This document shows, in pieces, positions 8,313 through 17,745 of a stretch of DNA of 64,000 nucleotides. The DNA comes from Vibrio sp. ES.051 (lineage in GTDB: Bacteria > Pseudomonadota > Gammaproteobacteria > Enterobacterales > Vibrionaceae): positions 310,001 through 374,000 of the forward strand of contig NZ_PDJL01000004.1 of assembly GCF_002563795.1 (NCBI RefSeq), written 5' to 3'. The translations under genes were made by a program, and so were the position numbers. Each line of letters begins with the position of its first letter. Positions within the stretch are counted from its first letter, which is position 1. Under the pieces are notes generated by a model, which ran no database searches, was not told the origin of the DNA, and worked only from the letters and a program-made list of their open reading frames with translations.

Positions 8313-8456
8313 ACGAGATCAGCATATAAGGTTTTTATTCTTGTGACTATTTATGTTTAAAAAATGATTAAAAATACCCAAGATCCATTGCCGTTGATAT
8401 GAGAAGGATCACGCAGTGATGGAAACACTGCGTAGCATTACATTATTTTTAGACGA

Positions 8457-8930
8457 TTAACGACAGATCTCAGCGACGGTCGGCTGACACAATTGGATAA
8501 GATCTTGGATAGAAAGCGCCAGTCCAGCCATTCGATCGCCACTGCTGATCGTAACGTTCTGTTCTTCTAGTAAGCTAGGATCGAACACGATCGGCATGTG
8601 GCGTTTAAGCAATAACGGGGTGACAGTGCCAACTTTGTAACCCGTGATGGCCTCAACGTCGGCTTGATCAACGCAAGTCATCCGGCGACATTGCAGTAAC
8701 GAGCGCACTTTTTTGGGATCGACGCTACGATCACCAGGCGCACAGGCGAGTGCATATTGATTACCCATGTCTCGTAGCAAGATCGCTTTCACCATTTGAG
8801 AAGGGCGAATGTCGCGTTGTTGCGCGGCATCTTCAATAGTTGTTGCAGGCCTTTGATGCGATAACAGACGAAACGGAATGTGTTGGTCCGTAAGAAATTG
8901 CATCAAAGGAGTATTGATTGTATTACTCAT
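8457..8930 (-). CDS. YbaK/EbsC-type aminoacyl-tRNA deacylase
   Basis: The 157-residue protein belongs to the YbaK/ProX family of trans-editing enzymes that hydrolyse mischarged tRNA, typically Cys- or Ala-tRNA(Pro). The family core is visible: [22 protein letters not shown] with the conserved lysine, [17 protein letters not shown] in the centre, and the G-x-TPL segment [10 protein letters not shown] place the start at MSNTINT, overlapping the 3' end of ygfZ by a few bases, which implies translational coupling; the ATG at 8933 is equally possible. The substrate cannot be told from sequence alone. Confidence 0.85.
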   Translation of the reverse strand: MSNTINTPLMQFLTDQHIPFRLLSHQRPATTIEDAAQQRDIRPSQMVKAILLRDMGNQYALACAPGDRSVDPKKVRSLLQCRRMTCVDQADVEAITGYKVGTVTPLLLKRHMPIVFDPSLLEEQNVTISSGDRMAGLALSIQDLIQLCQPTVAEICR

Positions 8931-9891
8931 CATCAAGGCTGTAAGGCAGTGATTCGATTGTCCACTCACACTCTGGTTGAGCAACCAAACGAAGACGAGT
9001 GTCTTCATCGAGATTATTGGGCAGTACGATCAGACCAATCGCGTGATTGTCACTGAATTGGTAGTGGTTTAGTAAAGTTCCCACTGAACGCCAGTTTTCA
9101 CCAACGCTGCGTTCGAGTTCAATTGGCTCATCCATGAACGGAGCTGAAGTTGTACCTTTTACGATGTACATCGCGCGTTTATTTGTACCGCGATATTTTG
9201 CGCGTGCTACCGTTTCTTGTCCTGTGTAGCAGCCCTTTGTGAAGCTAATGCCTCCTAAAGCTTGCATGTTGAGCGCTTGTGGAATATGAGTGTTCTGTGC
9301 AGACGCAGACACAAATGGTAGCCCGGCCTCAATGTCGAAACGATTCCAAAGCTCATTTGTCGTCAGGACAGCGTCTGTATTTTCAACGACTGGTTGCGCA
9401 GCTGGCGCACTTAATATCAGTAACCAGCGGTTTTGTGAGACTTGTACCGCGGTGCCGCCTTCAACAGGGCGAACGCTGCCAGTCGTATTGCTCATGGTCG
9501 AGATAAGCTCGTCGGCTTTGACGCCAGCTACACCTAAGATAACGTCATCAGAAGCTGCGATCGTCACTTTAGAAAAAATGGCGTATTTTTTTATTTCGCT
9601 AAGTTCTACATCAATCGCCGATTTTGGCTGGACCATGCTGTAACCATCGTGATGATGGAAAAGTCGGAACACACTCCATACCTTACCTTTTGCATCACAG
9701 TGCGCACCGAGTGTGGACTGGTCTTTTTCAAGACTGGCGACATCGCAGGTAACCTGACCTTGTAAGTAGGAATTTTTATCATCACCAGTGATGGTGATCA
9801 TACCTAAATTATCCAGTAGTGAGATGGACAGCTCTGGAACTGCATCTTGAGTTGAGAGAGGTAATGCTGAAAAACGAGTTTGCCATTCCAT
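8923..9891 (-). CDS. ygfZ: tRNA-modifying protein YgfZ (folate-dependent, Fe-S cluster)
   Basis: YgfZ is a folate-binding protein related to GcvT. In E. coli it is needed for full activity of the Fe-S enzyme MiaB and several other cluster proteins. The 322-residue product carries the diagnostic KGCYTGQE motif with its essential cysteine at roughly residue 226, and an N-terminal [14 protein letters not shown] segment typical of the family. It overlaps the downstream deacylase gene and diverges from sdhE, the same neighbour as in E. coli, where ygfZ and ygfY (sdhE) are also adjacent and divergent. Confidence 0.93.
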   Translation of the reverse strand: MEWQTRFSALPLSTQDAVPELSISLLDNLGMITITGDDKNSYLQGQVTCDVASLEKDQSTLGAHCDAKGKVWSVFRLFHHHDGYSMVQPKSAIDVELSEIKKYAIFSKVTIAASDDVILGVAGVKADELISTMSNTTGSVRPVEGGTAVQVSQNRWLLILSAPAAQPVVENTDAVLTTNELWNRFDIEAGLPFVSASAQNTHIPQALNMQALGGISFTKGCYTGQETVARAKYRGTNKRAMYIVKGTTSAPFMDEPIELERSVGENWRSVGTLLNHYQFSDNHAIGLIVLPNNLDEDTRLRLVAQPECEWTIESLPYSLDDE

Positions 9892-9932
9892 AATTACAAT
9901 GCCTTTTGAAGATATTTTTCCGCTATGTTATA

Positions 9933-9952
9933 CCCAAATAACCTTGAGATAC
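9933..9952 (+). repeat. Dispersed intergenic repeat, copy 1
   Basis: The 20-mer CCCAAATAACCTTGAGATAC occurs here and, exactly inverted, at 15702-15721. Both copies are intergenic. Degenerate relatives lie at 12775-12850 and 58860-58910. Confidence 0.6.
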
Positions 9953-10080
9953 TAGGGGGGCGATTTACGAATCAACATTTGTCGGCTTTCACCACCGTAT
10001 TGTGACCCGCACACTAGTGACGTAGCACATCCCTTGTTACACTCCGCTTTAACAATAAGACATCTATGAAGGAATAGTGA

Positions 10081-10341
10081 ATGTACACTCCGGAAGAAAA
10101 GGCGCGTATTAAATGGGCGTGTCGTCGAGGCATGCTTGAGCTTGACGTAGTAATTATGCCGTTTTTTGAAGAGTGCTTTGATGCTCTGAGTGAGCAAGAA
10201 CAGCGTGACTTTGTTTCTTTGCTTGAATGCGATGATCCTGATCTGTTTACTTGGGTGATGGGACATGGTCGTAGCGAAAACTTAGGTCATGCGGCTATGG
10301 TTGATAAAATTGTCGCCCACAATCTCAGTAAAGTTCGTTAA
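10081..10341 (+). CDS. sdhE: Succinate dehydrogenase FAD assembly factor
   Basis: SdhE (YgfY, also called CptB) promotes covalent attachment of FAD to the succinate dehydrogenase flavoprotein. The 86-residue protein has the family's defining RGMLELD motif at residues 15-21, and the expected short helical fold. The next frame overlaps its 3' end and matches YgfX in position and type, the conserved partner. The ribosome-binding site is GAAGGAA, about 9 bases before the ATG. Confidence 0.94.
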   Translation: MYTPEEKARIKWACRRGMLELDVVIMPFFEECFDALSEQEQRDFVSLLECDDPDLFTWVMGHGRSENLGHAAMVDKIVAHNLSKVR

Positions 10342-10771
10342 TTTTACCGCTTACCCCTCTTTTACTGCCCGAGTCATTAATTTGCTTCTTCTGTTTATAA
10401 TGACTGGGGCCGTTACCTTCTCTAGCATCCCGCTCGTATTATCGACTTATTTGTTATTACTGATTGTTAAGGCACTATTGAACCAAGGCTTTGTTAAACC
10501 TACAAGCCAGGGGGATTGGTATGTGCATTGTGATGGCTCGGTTAGGTTTGACGCCCTTGAGTATAGTGAATGCTCGGCGGCTCTTGAGTCTGAAAAGGAT
10601 CAGTTACTACGAATCGATACATCGACATTGCCATTCAAGATAACATTTCGATTGCAGTCTGGCCGTAGCGTCACGATTTGGCGTGACTGCTGTGCAGACC
10701 AACACTATCGCCAGCTATATTTGGTCTTACGCCAGTGGGAAATGAAACAGGGAGCCAATGCTCCCTGTTGA
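10289..10771 (+). CDS. ygfX: YgfX family inner-membrane protein (SdhE partner)
   Basis: This protein of up to 160 residues has two adjacent hydrophobic segments (about residues 31-63, around LLLLFIMTGAV and STYLLLLIVKAL) followed by a cytosolic domain of about 95 residues. That is the layout of YgfX (CptA), which in E. coli is encoded next to ygfY and has been described as a membrane protein interfering with FtsZ and MreB. The start is uncertain: ATG at 10289 overlaps sdhE by 53 bases, while TTG codons at 10301 and 10310 would shorten the overlap. The family call rests mostly on context and topology. Confidence 0.72.
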   Translation: MRLWLIKLSPTISVKFVNFTAYPSFTARVINLLLLFIMTGAVTFSSIPLVLSTYLLLLIVKALLNQGFVKPTSQGDWYVHCDGSVRFDALEYSECSAALESEKDQLLRIDTSTLPFKITFRLQSGRSVTIWRDCCADQHYRQLYLVLRQWEMKQGANAPC

Positions 10772-10793
10772 TGTAATAGTTTACTTTGTAGAA

Positions 10794-12407
10794 TTAAAGC
10801 TGTTTAGCTGGAACCAAGATGGTTGGCCCGCTGTTTTCCAGTTGATTTGGATAATCGAGTGTATAGTGCAAACCACGACTCTCTTTGCGCTGCATCGCAC
10901 AGCGAACCATCAGTTCTGCCACTTGTAAGAGGTTACGCAGCTCTAGCAGGTTGTTCGATACGCGGAAGTTGCTGTAGTACTCATGCGTTTCTTGTTGCAG
11001 CAGCTGGATGCGACGTAATGCTCGCTCCAACCGTTTATCGGTGCGCACAATACCCATGTAGTCCCACATGAATAAGCGTAGCTCGTGCCAGTTATGCTGA
11101 ATAATCACTTCTTCATCACTATTGCTGACTTGGCTTTCATCCCAGCAAGGTACGCGTGGAGGGAGGTCAACATTGGTATGGTGTTTCAGAATATCTTCCG
11201 CCGCAGACCAAGCATAAACCACACATTCGAGCAGTGAGTTAGAAGCCATACGGTTTGCACCATGTAAACCGGTGTAGCTAACTTCACCAATGGCATACAG
11301 GTTTTTTAGGTCAGTACTGCCATTTCTGTCTACCATTACACCGCCACAGGTATAGTGCGCGGCTGGAACGATTGGAATCGGTTCTTTGGTCATATCAATG
11401 CCCAAGTCCATCAAGCGAGAGTAAATGGTTGGGAAGTGCTTGGTGATAAAGTCCGCAGGCTTGTGGCTGATATCGAGGTACATACAGTCAGCACCTAAAC
11501 GCTTCATTTCATAGTCGATGGCGCGAGCCACAACGTCACGGGGGGCCAGTTCTTTGCGCGCGTCGAAATCGGGCATAAAGCGAGAACCATCAGGGCGACG
11601 TAAGTAAGCGCCTTCGCCACGTAAGGCTTCGGTCAGGAGGAAGTTACGCGCTTCAGGGTGATATAAACACGTAGGATGGAATTGGTTGAATTCCATATTC
11701 GCCACGCGACAGCCAGCACGCCATGCGATTGCAATGCCGTCACCCGAAGAGACGTCGGGGTTGGAGGTATATTGATAAACCTTAGATGACCCACCGGTTG
11801 CAAGAACCACGAATTTAGCGCGTACAGCTTCTACGTGTTCCTCATTACGGTTCCAAATGTAGGCACCTATCACTTTATTTTTATCACCACCAATTTTATC
11901 TCCGGTGATAAGGTCTAGTGCGTTATGACGCTCAAGAACATGAATGTTTGGATGGTTATGAGCGTTGTCTTGCAAAGAGGTTTGCATTGCCATTCCAGTG
12001 GCGTCTGCCGCATGAAGAATACGTCGACGACTGTGCCCACCTTCACGAGTTAAGTGATAGCGCGGCTCTTCGTCAGAGTCATCCTCTTCACGGTCAAATG
12101 GCACACCACCATCAATGAGCCATTGCACACACTCTTTCGAATGCTCGGCAATGAACCTCACGGTATCTTCATCACAGATACCATCCCCCGCGATTTGTGT
12201 ATCTTCAACGTGTGAATCAATGGTATCGGATTCATCAAATACTGCAGCGATACCGCCTTGAGCGTAATACGTGGCTCCTTCGCTGCGTGGTCCTTTGCTG
12301 AGAACCATTACCTTACAATGGTTAGCAACACGCAAAGCCAACGACAGGCCTGCAGCGCCACTTCCTACGATTAACACATCACATTCATGTTCACGATTTG
12401 TGTTCAT
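10794..12407 (-). CDS. nadB: L-aspartate oxidase
   Basis: NadB oxidises L-aspartate to iminoaspartate, the first step of de novo NAD synthesis. The 537-residue flavoprotein shows the N-terminal FAD motif [16 protein letters not shown], the [14 protein letters not shown] segment typical of NadB, and the active-site [12 protein letters not shown] block shared with fumarate reductase flavoproteins. I start it at MNTNREHE, which places the FAD motif at the usual distance; the frame is open for 29 more codons, but these look unconserved. It diverges from rpoE across a 620-bp gap, an arrangement also seen in E. coli. Confidence 0.96.
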   Translation of the reverse strand: MNTNREHECDVLIVGSGAAGLSLALRVANHCKVMVLSKGPRSEGATYYAQGGIAAVFDESDTIDSHVEDTQIAGDGICDEDTVRFIAEHSKECVQWLIDGGVPFDREEDDSDEEPRYHLTREGGHSRRRILHAADATGMAMQTSLQDNAHNHPNIHVLERHNALDLITGDKIGGDKNKVIGAYIWNRNEEHVEAVRAKFVVLATGGSSKVYQYTSNPDVSSGDGIAIAWRAGCRVANMEFNQFHPTCLYHPEARNFLLTEALRGEGAYLRRPDGSRFMPDFDARKELAPRDVVARAIDYEMKRLGADCMYLDISHKPADFITKHFPTIYSRLMDLGIDMTKEPIPIVPAAHYTCGGVMVDRNGSTDLKNLYAIGEVSYTGLHGANRMASNSLLECVVYAWSAAEDILKHHTNVDLPPRVPCWDESQVSNSDEEVIIQHNWHELRLFMWDYMGIVRTDKRLERALRRIQLLQQETHEYYSNFRVSNNLLELRNLLQVAELMVRCAMQRKESRGLHYTLDYPNQLENSGPTILVPAKQL

Positions 12408-12774
12408 ATAACTTTTATAATCCCAAGCTAAGGTAACCAGATCACCTTGTGTATTATTTGCACACCATGTGCATTCCATTAACGCGATATCCATCGCTAC
12501 GTGCTATCAGTTGGGAGACGTATTTGCATCAACATTATTTTGGAGGCTCCAGCCACTCTTATTGTTATACATGAGGACATGCATATGCATCCCGAGAGTT
12601 GTTTGCAACGCGATGTTTAGGTAGCCCTTAGTCATGCAAGTGAAAAGTAATCGTTTCTGTACCCCTATGACTGCAAGGTACAAGTCAAGTCACTCTTTCT
12701 GATTAGGTTATTTGAACAAATCTCGTTGCTTTTCCATGCTCGACCCAGCACAATCTGGGACAGAGATTGTACAT

Positions 12775-12850
12775 TATACCCATTTCCTTCCAAGATGCTC
12801 GCTTGTCAAGCTTAGACCTGAAGTCAGATAATCTTGGTCATTTGGTTATA
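12775..12850. repeat. Degenerate dispersed inverted repeat
   Basis: TATACCCATTTCCTTCCAAGAT at the left is matched, inverted and with mismatches, by ATCTTGGTCATTTGGTTATA at the right. The outer pattern TATACC...CCAAGAT resembles the 20-mer repeats at 9933 and 15702, so I take it to be a diverged relative. Confidence 0.4.
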
Positions 12851-12896
12851 GACATCACACTGTGAAATAACAATGACAAAAAACGAGAGAACCCAC

Positions 12897-12925
12897 GGAA
12901 CTTTCTTATTCACGGCGGAGTCACA
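12897..12925 (+). promoter_or_regulatory. Likely sigma-E autoregulated promoter of rpoE
   Basis: GGAACTTT at 12897-12904 matches the sigma-E -35 element, and TCACA at 12921-12925, after a 16-bp spacer, resembles the -10 element. It lies about 100 bases before the rpoE start. Autoregulation of rpoE from such a promoter is established in enterobacteria; here it is inferred from the match. Confidence 0.6.
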
Positions 12926-13027
12926 AAGAGTGCTCAAGTAAGCAGTGGTGTCAATACTACGTTATTGCATAATTAGTACCCATGTCTGAGAAGATTAGGG
13001 GCATAACAAATAGGAGTATCCGCTCGA

Positions 13028-13600
13028 ATGAACGAGCAGCTGACCGACCAAGTATTGATTGAGCGAGTTCAGAATGGCGATAAGCAAGCATTTAACCTGC
13101 TGGTAACGAAGTACCAGAACAAGGTATGTAATCTTATTTCCAGATACGTTAGTAATCCTGGCGATGTACCAGATGTAGCACAAGAAGCGTTTATCAAAGC
13201 TTACCGAGCTATTCCTACTTTTCGTGGGGAAAGTGCGTTTTATACGTGGCTGTATCGCATCGCAGTGAATACTGCGAAAAATCATATCGTAGCTCAGGGG
13301 AGAAGACCTCCAGCGACTGATATTGATGCTGAAGAAGCTGAATTTTATGAAACAGGTGGTGCACTTAAAGAAATATCGAACCCTGAGAACTTAACGTTGT
13401 CCAAAGAATTGCAACGGGTAGTGTTCAGTGCAATCGAAGCCTTACCTGAAGATTTAAAAACTGCAATGACATTACGAGAGTTTGATGGCTTGAGTTATGA
13501 AGAAATTGCTGAAGTAATGGATTGCCCAGTAGGAACGGTACGATCGCGTATCTTCCGTGCTCGTGAAGCGGTAGAAAAGAAAATTAAACCTCTTTTGTAG
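13028..13600 (+). CDS. rpoE: RNA polymerase sigma-E factor
   Basis: RpoE is the extracytoplasmic-function sigma factor that responds to misfolded outer-membrane proteins. The 190-residue protein has sigma region 2 (DVAQEAFIKAYRAI, then GESAFYTWLYRIAVN) and region 4 with its helix-turn-helix (YEEIAEVMDCPVGTVRSRIF). A GGAG ribosome-binding site lies about 10 bases before the ATG. It heads the rpoE-rseA-rseB-rseC operon and has a sigma-E-like promoter upstream at 12897. Confidence 0.97.
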   Translation: MNEQLTDQVLIERVQNGDKQAFNLLVTKYQNKVCNLISRYVSNPGDVPDVAQEAFIKAYRAIPTFRGESAFYTWLYRIAVNTAKNHIVAQGRRPPATDIDAEEAEFYETGGALKEISNPENLTLSKELQRVVFSAIEALPEDLKTAMTLREFDGLSYEEIAEVMDCPVGTVRSRIFRAREAVEKKIKPLL

Positions 13601-13632
13601 CGCTAGTACCAGTAATAACTATGGTGAAAACA

Positions 13633-14259
13633 ATGGCTGACAAAGAAAAACTTTCAGCTCTCATGGATGGAGAATTGGTCGATAAGGCTTTAATTCAAGA
13701 GTTAGAGCAAGACCAAGAGAGCCGTAATGCTTGGCAGAATTATCACCTAATTGGTGATGTGATGCGAGGCGAAGCGCCAGCAAAACCTGATTGGAATATT
13801 GCTGAAAGCGTGGCGTTAGCGTTAGAAGATGAACCTGCACACTGTGCGCTTGATTCGCACCGTGCAAACGTAACCTCAATCGTAAACACGCTAGAAGAGT
13901 CTCAACCAGAACCGAAAAAAGCAAAGCGTCAGTTGCCAGATTGGTTGTCACAGTTTGGACAAGTCGCGGTTGCTGCATGTGTATCACTCGTCGTTATTTT
14001 AGGTGTACAGCAGTATGGTGGTAGCGATTCGATGTCGCCTCAAACCGACCAATTGCCAGTGTTGCAGACCGTTCCGTTTGCTGGCAGCGCAGAGCCGGTA
14101 AGTTTAACTCGTGAGTCTGTAGAGCGTTCTGTAGGGGAAGCAAATATGCAAGAGCAACGTAAACGTGTTCATGCTATGCTGAGAGACTACGAATTGCAAT
14201 TAAGAATTAACAGCGATGCATCTCAACAAGATGCAAGTCTGAGTCCGGATATTGAATGA
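13633..14259 (+). CDS. rseA: Anti-sigma-E factor RseA
   Basis: RseA is the single-pass inner-membrane protein that holds RpoE inactive until DegS, RseP and cytosolic proteases destroy it. The 208-residue product begins with the cytosolic sigma-binding domain (LSALMDGELVDKAL, then WQNYHLIGDVMRGE), has one membrane segment at about residues 105-120 (VAVAACVSLVVILGV) and a periplasmic C terminus. An ATG four codons upstream (13621) is an alternative start. The stop overlaps the rseB start by four bases (ATGA). Confidence 0.94.
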   Translation: MADKEKLSALMDGELVDKALIQELEQDQESRNAWQNYHLIGDVMRGEAPAKPDWNIAESVALALEDEPAHCALDSHRANVTSIVNTLEESQPEPKKAKRQLPDWLSQFGQVAVAACVSLVVILGVQQYGGSDSMSPQTDQLPVLQTVPFAGSAEPVSLTRESVERSVGEANMQEQRKRVHAMLRDYELQLRINSDASQQDASLSPDIE

Positions 14260-15221
14260 AAAAATTTCTGATCAGCGCTTGCGCTCTGTTCAGTATGATG
14301 CCTTTTCAAGCCTTTGCTGATGATAAGCCAGCGGAGGCTTTATTGCATCAAATGAGCGAGGCGAGTAAGAATTTAAGTTACGAACTCTCTTATATCCTTA
14401 TCAAAAAGAATAGCATTGAGCCGTTGCTGTATCGTCATGCGATGCATGGTGACGATCAATATGCTCATCTTGTTTATTTAAGTGGCCCTGTGCGCGAAGT
14501 GATTCGTCGCGGCACAGAAGTGAGCTATATTGAAACAGGGTTAGAACCATTTACTATCGAGTCAGGTAAAATGGTCGCTCCGACCATACCAATGCTCAAT
14601 GCCAATATCGACGAGCTAAACCTGTATTATGATTACGTAAAAGTCGGTCGAGCTCGTGAAGTTGGTGTGGCAACACAAGTGTTGCGTATCGTGCCGAAAG
14701 ATGGCTTACGTTATTCCTACATATTATGGATTGATGAGAAAAGTAAGCTACCATTACGTGCTGATCTTGTTGACCGTGATGGTGAAATGTTGGAGCAATA
14801 CCGCGCCATTTCCTACACTGTAAATCCCAAAATTGCACAGCTGATGAGTGGTTTACAAGATGTTCAATTGCCGGCTGTACTCACCATGCCAAAAGGCGAT
14901 ATTGGGACCAGTAACTGGCAAGTGGGTTGGATCCCTGAAGGGTTTGAGCCAAATGAACTTAACCGTTACCGCATGGCAGTCACCAATCAAATGGTTGAGA
15001 GTCAACTGTATTCCGATGGCTTGTTCAGTTTCTCTGTTTATGTAGCAAACAAAGACGAGCACTCATTAAAAGGTCAATTGGTGCGTCAAGGAAGAAGAAC
15101 ACTGCACAGTTTTGTCAGCGGTCAATACGAGATTTCCGTGGTAGGCGATATTCCACCGACCACTGCGCAGCGTATTGCTCAGTCAGTCACATTTAATGTA
15201 ACAAAGAGTAAACGACAATGA
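14256..15221 (+). CDS. rseB: Periplasmic sigma-E regulator RseB
   Basis: RseB binds the periplasmic domain of RseA and shields it from DegS until lipopolysaccharide intermediates displace it. The 321-residue protein starts with a signal peptide (MKKFLISACALFSMMPFQAFA) and has the MucB/RseB N-terminal domain, related in fold to LolA (EALLHQMSEASKNLSYELSY), followed by the smaller C-terminal domain (about residues 215-315). It overlaps rseA and rseC by four bases each, so the operon is tightly coupled. Confidence 0.95.
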   Translation: MKKFLISACALFSMMPFQAFADDKPAEALLHQMSEASKNLSYELSYILIKKNSIEPLLYRHAMHGDDQYAHLVYLSGPVREVIRRGTEVSYIETGLEPFTIESGKMVAPTIPMLNANIDELNLYYDYVKVGRAREVGVATQVLRIVPKDGLRYSYILWIDEKSKLPLRADLVDRDGEMLEQYRAISYTVNPKIAQLMSGLQDVQLPAVLTMPKGDIGTSNWQVGWIPEGFEPNELNRYRMAVTNQMVESQLYSDGLFSFSVYVANKDEHSLKGQLVRQGRRTLHSFVSGQYEISVVGDIPPTTAQRIAQSVTFNVTKSKRQ

Positions 15222-15688
15222 TGACCGCGTTGGCTACCGTGACAGACGTTCATCGTCATGGTAAACAATACGAAATTGATTTAAGCTGCGAACAGCAAAC
15301 CAGCTGTAGCAGCTGTTCTTCACAGAAAAACTGTGGAACTGGTTTGGTTACTAAAGCCATTGGCAATAAAAGCCTGTCTTGGCAATTACGTACTGAAAAA
15401 TCGGTGAAAATTGGTCAAGTGGTAGAAATTGGCTTTCCTGAAGCAAGCCTGATTAAGTCAGCAATGGCGGTTTATTTATTGCCACTGTTGGGGTTAATTG
15501 TTGGAGCCATGTTTGGTCACTTTCTATTTGAGCCACTGACTACTGGTGGTGAAGGTATCATCATCGTAACCTCGATATTATTCGCCGTTGGTGGAATGTG
15601 GATCGCAAAACGCGTTTCTGCTCCACTAGAAGACGAATCAAAGCGCCAAGTCACACTCGTTCGGGTGCTTGGGGAGCCAATCCAGTAA
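15218..15688 (+). CDS. rseC: SoxR-reducing / sigma-E regulatory protein RseC
   Basis: RseC is an inner-membrane protein of the rpoE operon, also implicated in SoxR reduction with the Rsx complex. The 156-residue product has an N-terminal cysteine cluster (CEQQTSCSSCSSQKNC at about residues 23-38) that could hold a metal or Fe-S centre, then two membrane segments (AMAVYLLPLLGLIVGAM and IIIVTSILFAVGGMWI) and a short charged tail. The ATG at 15221 is an alternative start. Confidence 0.93.
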   Translation: MMTALATVTDVHRHGKQYEIDLSCEQQTSCSSCSSQKNCGTGLVTKAIGNKSLSWQLRTEKSVKIGQVVEIGFPEASLIKSAMAVYLLPLLGLIVGAMFGHFLFEPLTTGGEGIIIVTSILFAVGGMWIAKRVSAPLEDESKRQVTLVRVLGEPIQ

Positions 15689-15701
15689 GCGCTTTGCCCT
15701 C

Positions 15702-15721
15702 GTATCTCAAGGTTATTTGGG
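15702..15721 (-). repeat. Dispersed intergenic repeat, copy 2 (inverted)
   Basis: This is the exact inverse complement of the 20-mer at 9933-9952, 14 bases past the rseC stop. It lies in the 159-bp gap before lepA, where no other element is clear. Confidence 0.6.
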
Positions 15722-15847
15722 GATGTTCCTTAAATGACGTGCGCCCGTTAACGAAATTCGGTAGAATCTGCCAACTTGATTGAAATGCCGTCAGATGATG
15801 GCATTTCTTACTGTTCCCATTTGTAAAGAGTTAGTCACCCTAAATCT

Positions 15848-17641
15848 ATGAAGCACATTCGTAACTTTTCGATTATCGCCCACATCGACCATGGTAAGTC
15901 GACCCTATCAGACCGTCTAATCCAAGTTTGTGGCGGATTAACCGAACGTGAAATGGCCGCACAGGTTCTGGATTCAATGGATCTTGAACGTGAGCGTGGT
16001 ATCACCATCAAATCTCAGAGTGTGACGCTAAACTACACCGCTAAAGATGGTGAAACGTATCAGCTGAACTTCATCGATACTCCGGGACACGTTGACTTTG
16101 CGTATGAAGTATCACGTTCTCTCGCTGCTTGTGAAGGCGCATTACTAGTAGTGGATGCAGGTCAAGGTGTAGAAGCACAGACACTGGCTAACTGTTACAC
16201 CGCGATCGAAATGGATTTGGAAGTTATTCCAATCCTGAACAAAATCGACTTGCCTGCCGCAGACCCTGATCGCGTAGCAGAAGAAATTGAAGAAATCGTT
16301 GGTATCGATGCGATGGACGCCACCCGATGTTCTGCAAAAACCGGTTTGGGTGTCGACGACGTGTTAGAAAATATCGTATCAGCGATTCCAGCGCCAGAAG
16401 GTGATCCTGATGCGCCGTTACAAGCGTTGATCATTGACTCATGGTTCGATAACTATCTTGGTGTTGTCTCTTTGGTTCGGATTAAAAATGGCCAGTTGAA
16501 GAAGAACGACAAGATCAAGGTCATGAGCACTGGCCAAGTTTGGGGGGTCGACCGTTTAGGTATTTTTACACCAAAACGGGTGGACACCGAAATTCTTCGT
16601 ACTGGCGAAGTAGGTTGGGTGGTTTGTGGTATTAAAGACATCCTTGGCGCACCAGTAGGTGATACCCTGACTCTGGCTAAAAATGGGTGCGAGACTCCTT
16701 TACCTGGCTTTAAGAAAGTAAAACCACAGGTATACGCCGGTCTATTCCCTGTATCATCTGATGACTATGAAAACTTCCGTGATGCGTTAGGTAAGCTAAG
16801 CCTGAACGATGCATCATTGTTCTACGAGCCAGAAAACTCTGCCGCGCTCGGTTTTGGTTTTCGTTGTGGTTTCCTTGGTATGTTGCACATGGAAATCATC
16901 CAAGAGCGTTTAGAGCGTGAATACGACCTCGACCTAATTACAACGGCGCCAACGGTAGTATACGAAGTTAAAAAGACTGACGGTGAAATGCTGTACGTTG
17001 ATAGCCCAGCAAAATTACCTGCAATCAATGACATCGAAGAGATCCGTGAACCTATCGCACGTTGTAATATTCTTGTGCCATCAGACTACCTAGGTAACGT
17101 AATTACACTGTGTGTTGAGAAGCGCGGTTCTCAGGTTGATATGGTTTACCACGGTAACCAAGTTGCAGTCACTTATGATATTCCAATGGCAGAAGTTGTA
17201 CTCGATTTCTTCGACCGTCTAAAGTCTACTTCGCGTGGTTATGCATCTCTGGATTACAACTTCCAGCGCTTTGATATGTCGGATATGGTACGTGTCGACG
17301 TATTGCTAAATGGTGACAAAGTCGATGCACTTGCCATGATCACTCATAAAGATCAGGCGCAGACTCGTGGTCGACAGCTGGTGGAGAAGATGAAAGAATT
17401 TATTCCTCGTCAGATGTTTGATATCGCAATTCAGGCTGCTATTGGTAACCACATCATTGCGCGTTCTACTGTGAAACAGCTACGTAAAAACGTAATCGCG
17501 AAATGTTATGGTGGTGACGTAAGCCGTAAGAAAAAACTTCTGAAGAAACAGAAAGAAGGTAAGAAGCGCATGAAACAAATCGGTAACGTTGAGTTACCGC
17601 AAGAAGCGTTCCTAGCCATCCTTCACGTAGGAAAAGACTAG
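15848..17641 (+). CDS. lepA: Elongation factor 4 (LepA)
   Basis: LepA is a ribosome-dependent GTPase related to EF-G, implicated in ribosome assembly and translation under ionic stress. The 597-residue protein has all G motifs: AHIDHGKST (P loop), DTPGHVDF and NKIDLP. The C-terminal domain unique to LepA contains the basic [20 protein letters not shown] segment. It precedes lepB, the conserved order that gave both genes their names. The ribosome-binding site is weak. Confidence 0.97.
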   Translation: MKHIRNFSIIAHIDHGKSTLSDRLIQVCGGLTEREMAAQVLDSMDLERERGITIKSQSVTLNYTAKDGETYQLNFIDTPGHVDFAYEVSRSLAACEGALLVVDAGQGVEAQTLANCYTAIEMDLEVIPILNKIDLPAADPDRVAEEIEEIVGIDAMDATRCSAKTGLGVDDVLENIVSAIPAPEGDPDAPLQALIIDSWFDNYLGVVSLVRIKNGQLKKNDKIKVMSTGQVWGVDRLGIFTPKRVDTEILRTGEVGWVVCGIKDILGAPVGDTLTLAKNGCETPLPGFKKVKPQVYAGLFPVSSDDYENFRDALGKLSLNDASLFYEPENSAALGFGFRCGFLGMLHMEIIQERLEREYDLDLITTAPTVVYEVKKTDGEMLYVDSPAKLPAINDIEEIREPIARCNILVPSDYLGNVITLCVEKRGSQVDMVYHGNQVAVTYDIPMAEVVLDFFDRLKSTSRGYASLDYNFQRFDMSDMVRVDVLLNGDKVDALAMITHKDQAQTRGRQLVEKMKEFIPRQMFDIAIQAAIGNHIIARSTVKQLRKNVIAKCYGGDVSRKKKLLKKQKEGKKRMKQIGNVELPQEAFLAILHVGKD

Positions 17642-17745
17642 AGTTGAACTTTGTCTCACACTTGTTGGTCTTAAGACGTTAGATATTAAAATAAGTGAAA
17701 GGGTTTAGGCTCTTTCACTTTCGTATTTTTAGATAAGGGAATTTA

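Larger units (their letters stand above)
7803..8456. other. 654-bp intergenic region with candidate small RNA
   Basis: This gap lies upstream of the YtfK-like gene and downstream of the YbaK-type gene, both on the minus strand. It holds an inverted repeat TTTTACG-N7-CGTAAAA at 7837-7857, a strong minus-strand terminator at 8178-8202, a nested hairpin at 8227-8279, and an 8-bp inverted repeat ACGCAGTG-N7-CACTGCGT at 8411-8433 just past the ybaK-type stop. I find no protein-coding frame that looks real. The part from 7860 to 8170 holds nothing I can name. Confidence 0.5.
12408..13027. other. 620-bp divergent region between nadB and rpoE
   Basis: The gap contains a palindrome ATGCATATGCAT at 12579-12590, a degenerate copy of a dispersed inverted repeat at 12775-12850 and a sigma-E-type promoter at 12897-12925. 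I see no convincing coding frame or structured RNA in the remainder, and no clear promoter for nadB. Confidence 0.5.

Noticed and set aside
8411..8433. Terminator of the ybaK-type gene
   Set aside because: The 8-bp inverted repeat is clear, but on the minus strand no T run follows; I kept it only as a structural note.
9952..10266. 104-codon frame on the minus strand
   Set aside because: It is antisense to sdhE and has no recognisable domain or ribosome-binding site.
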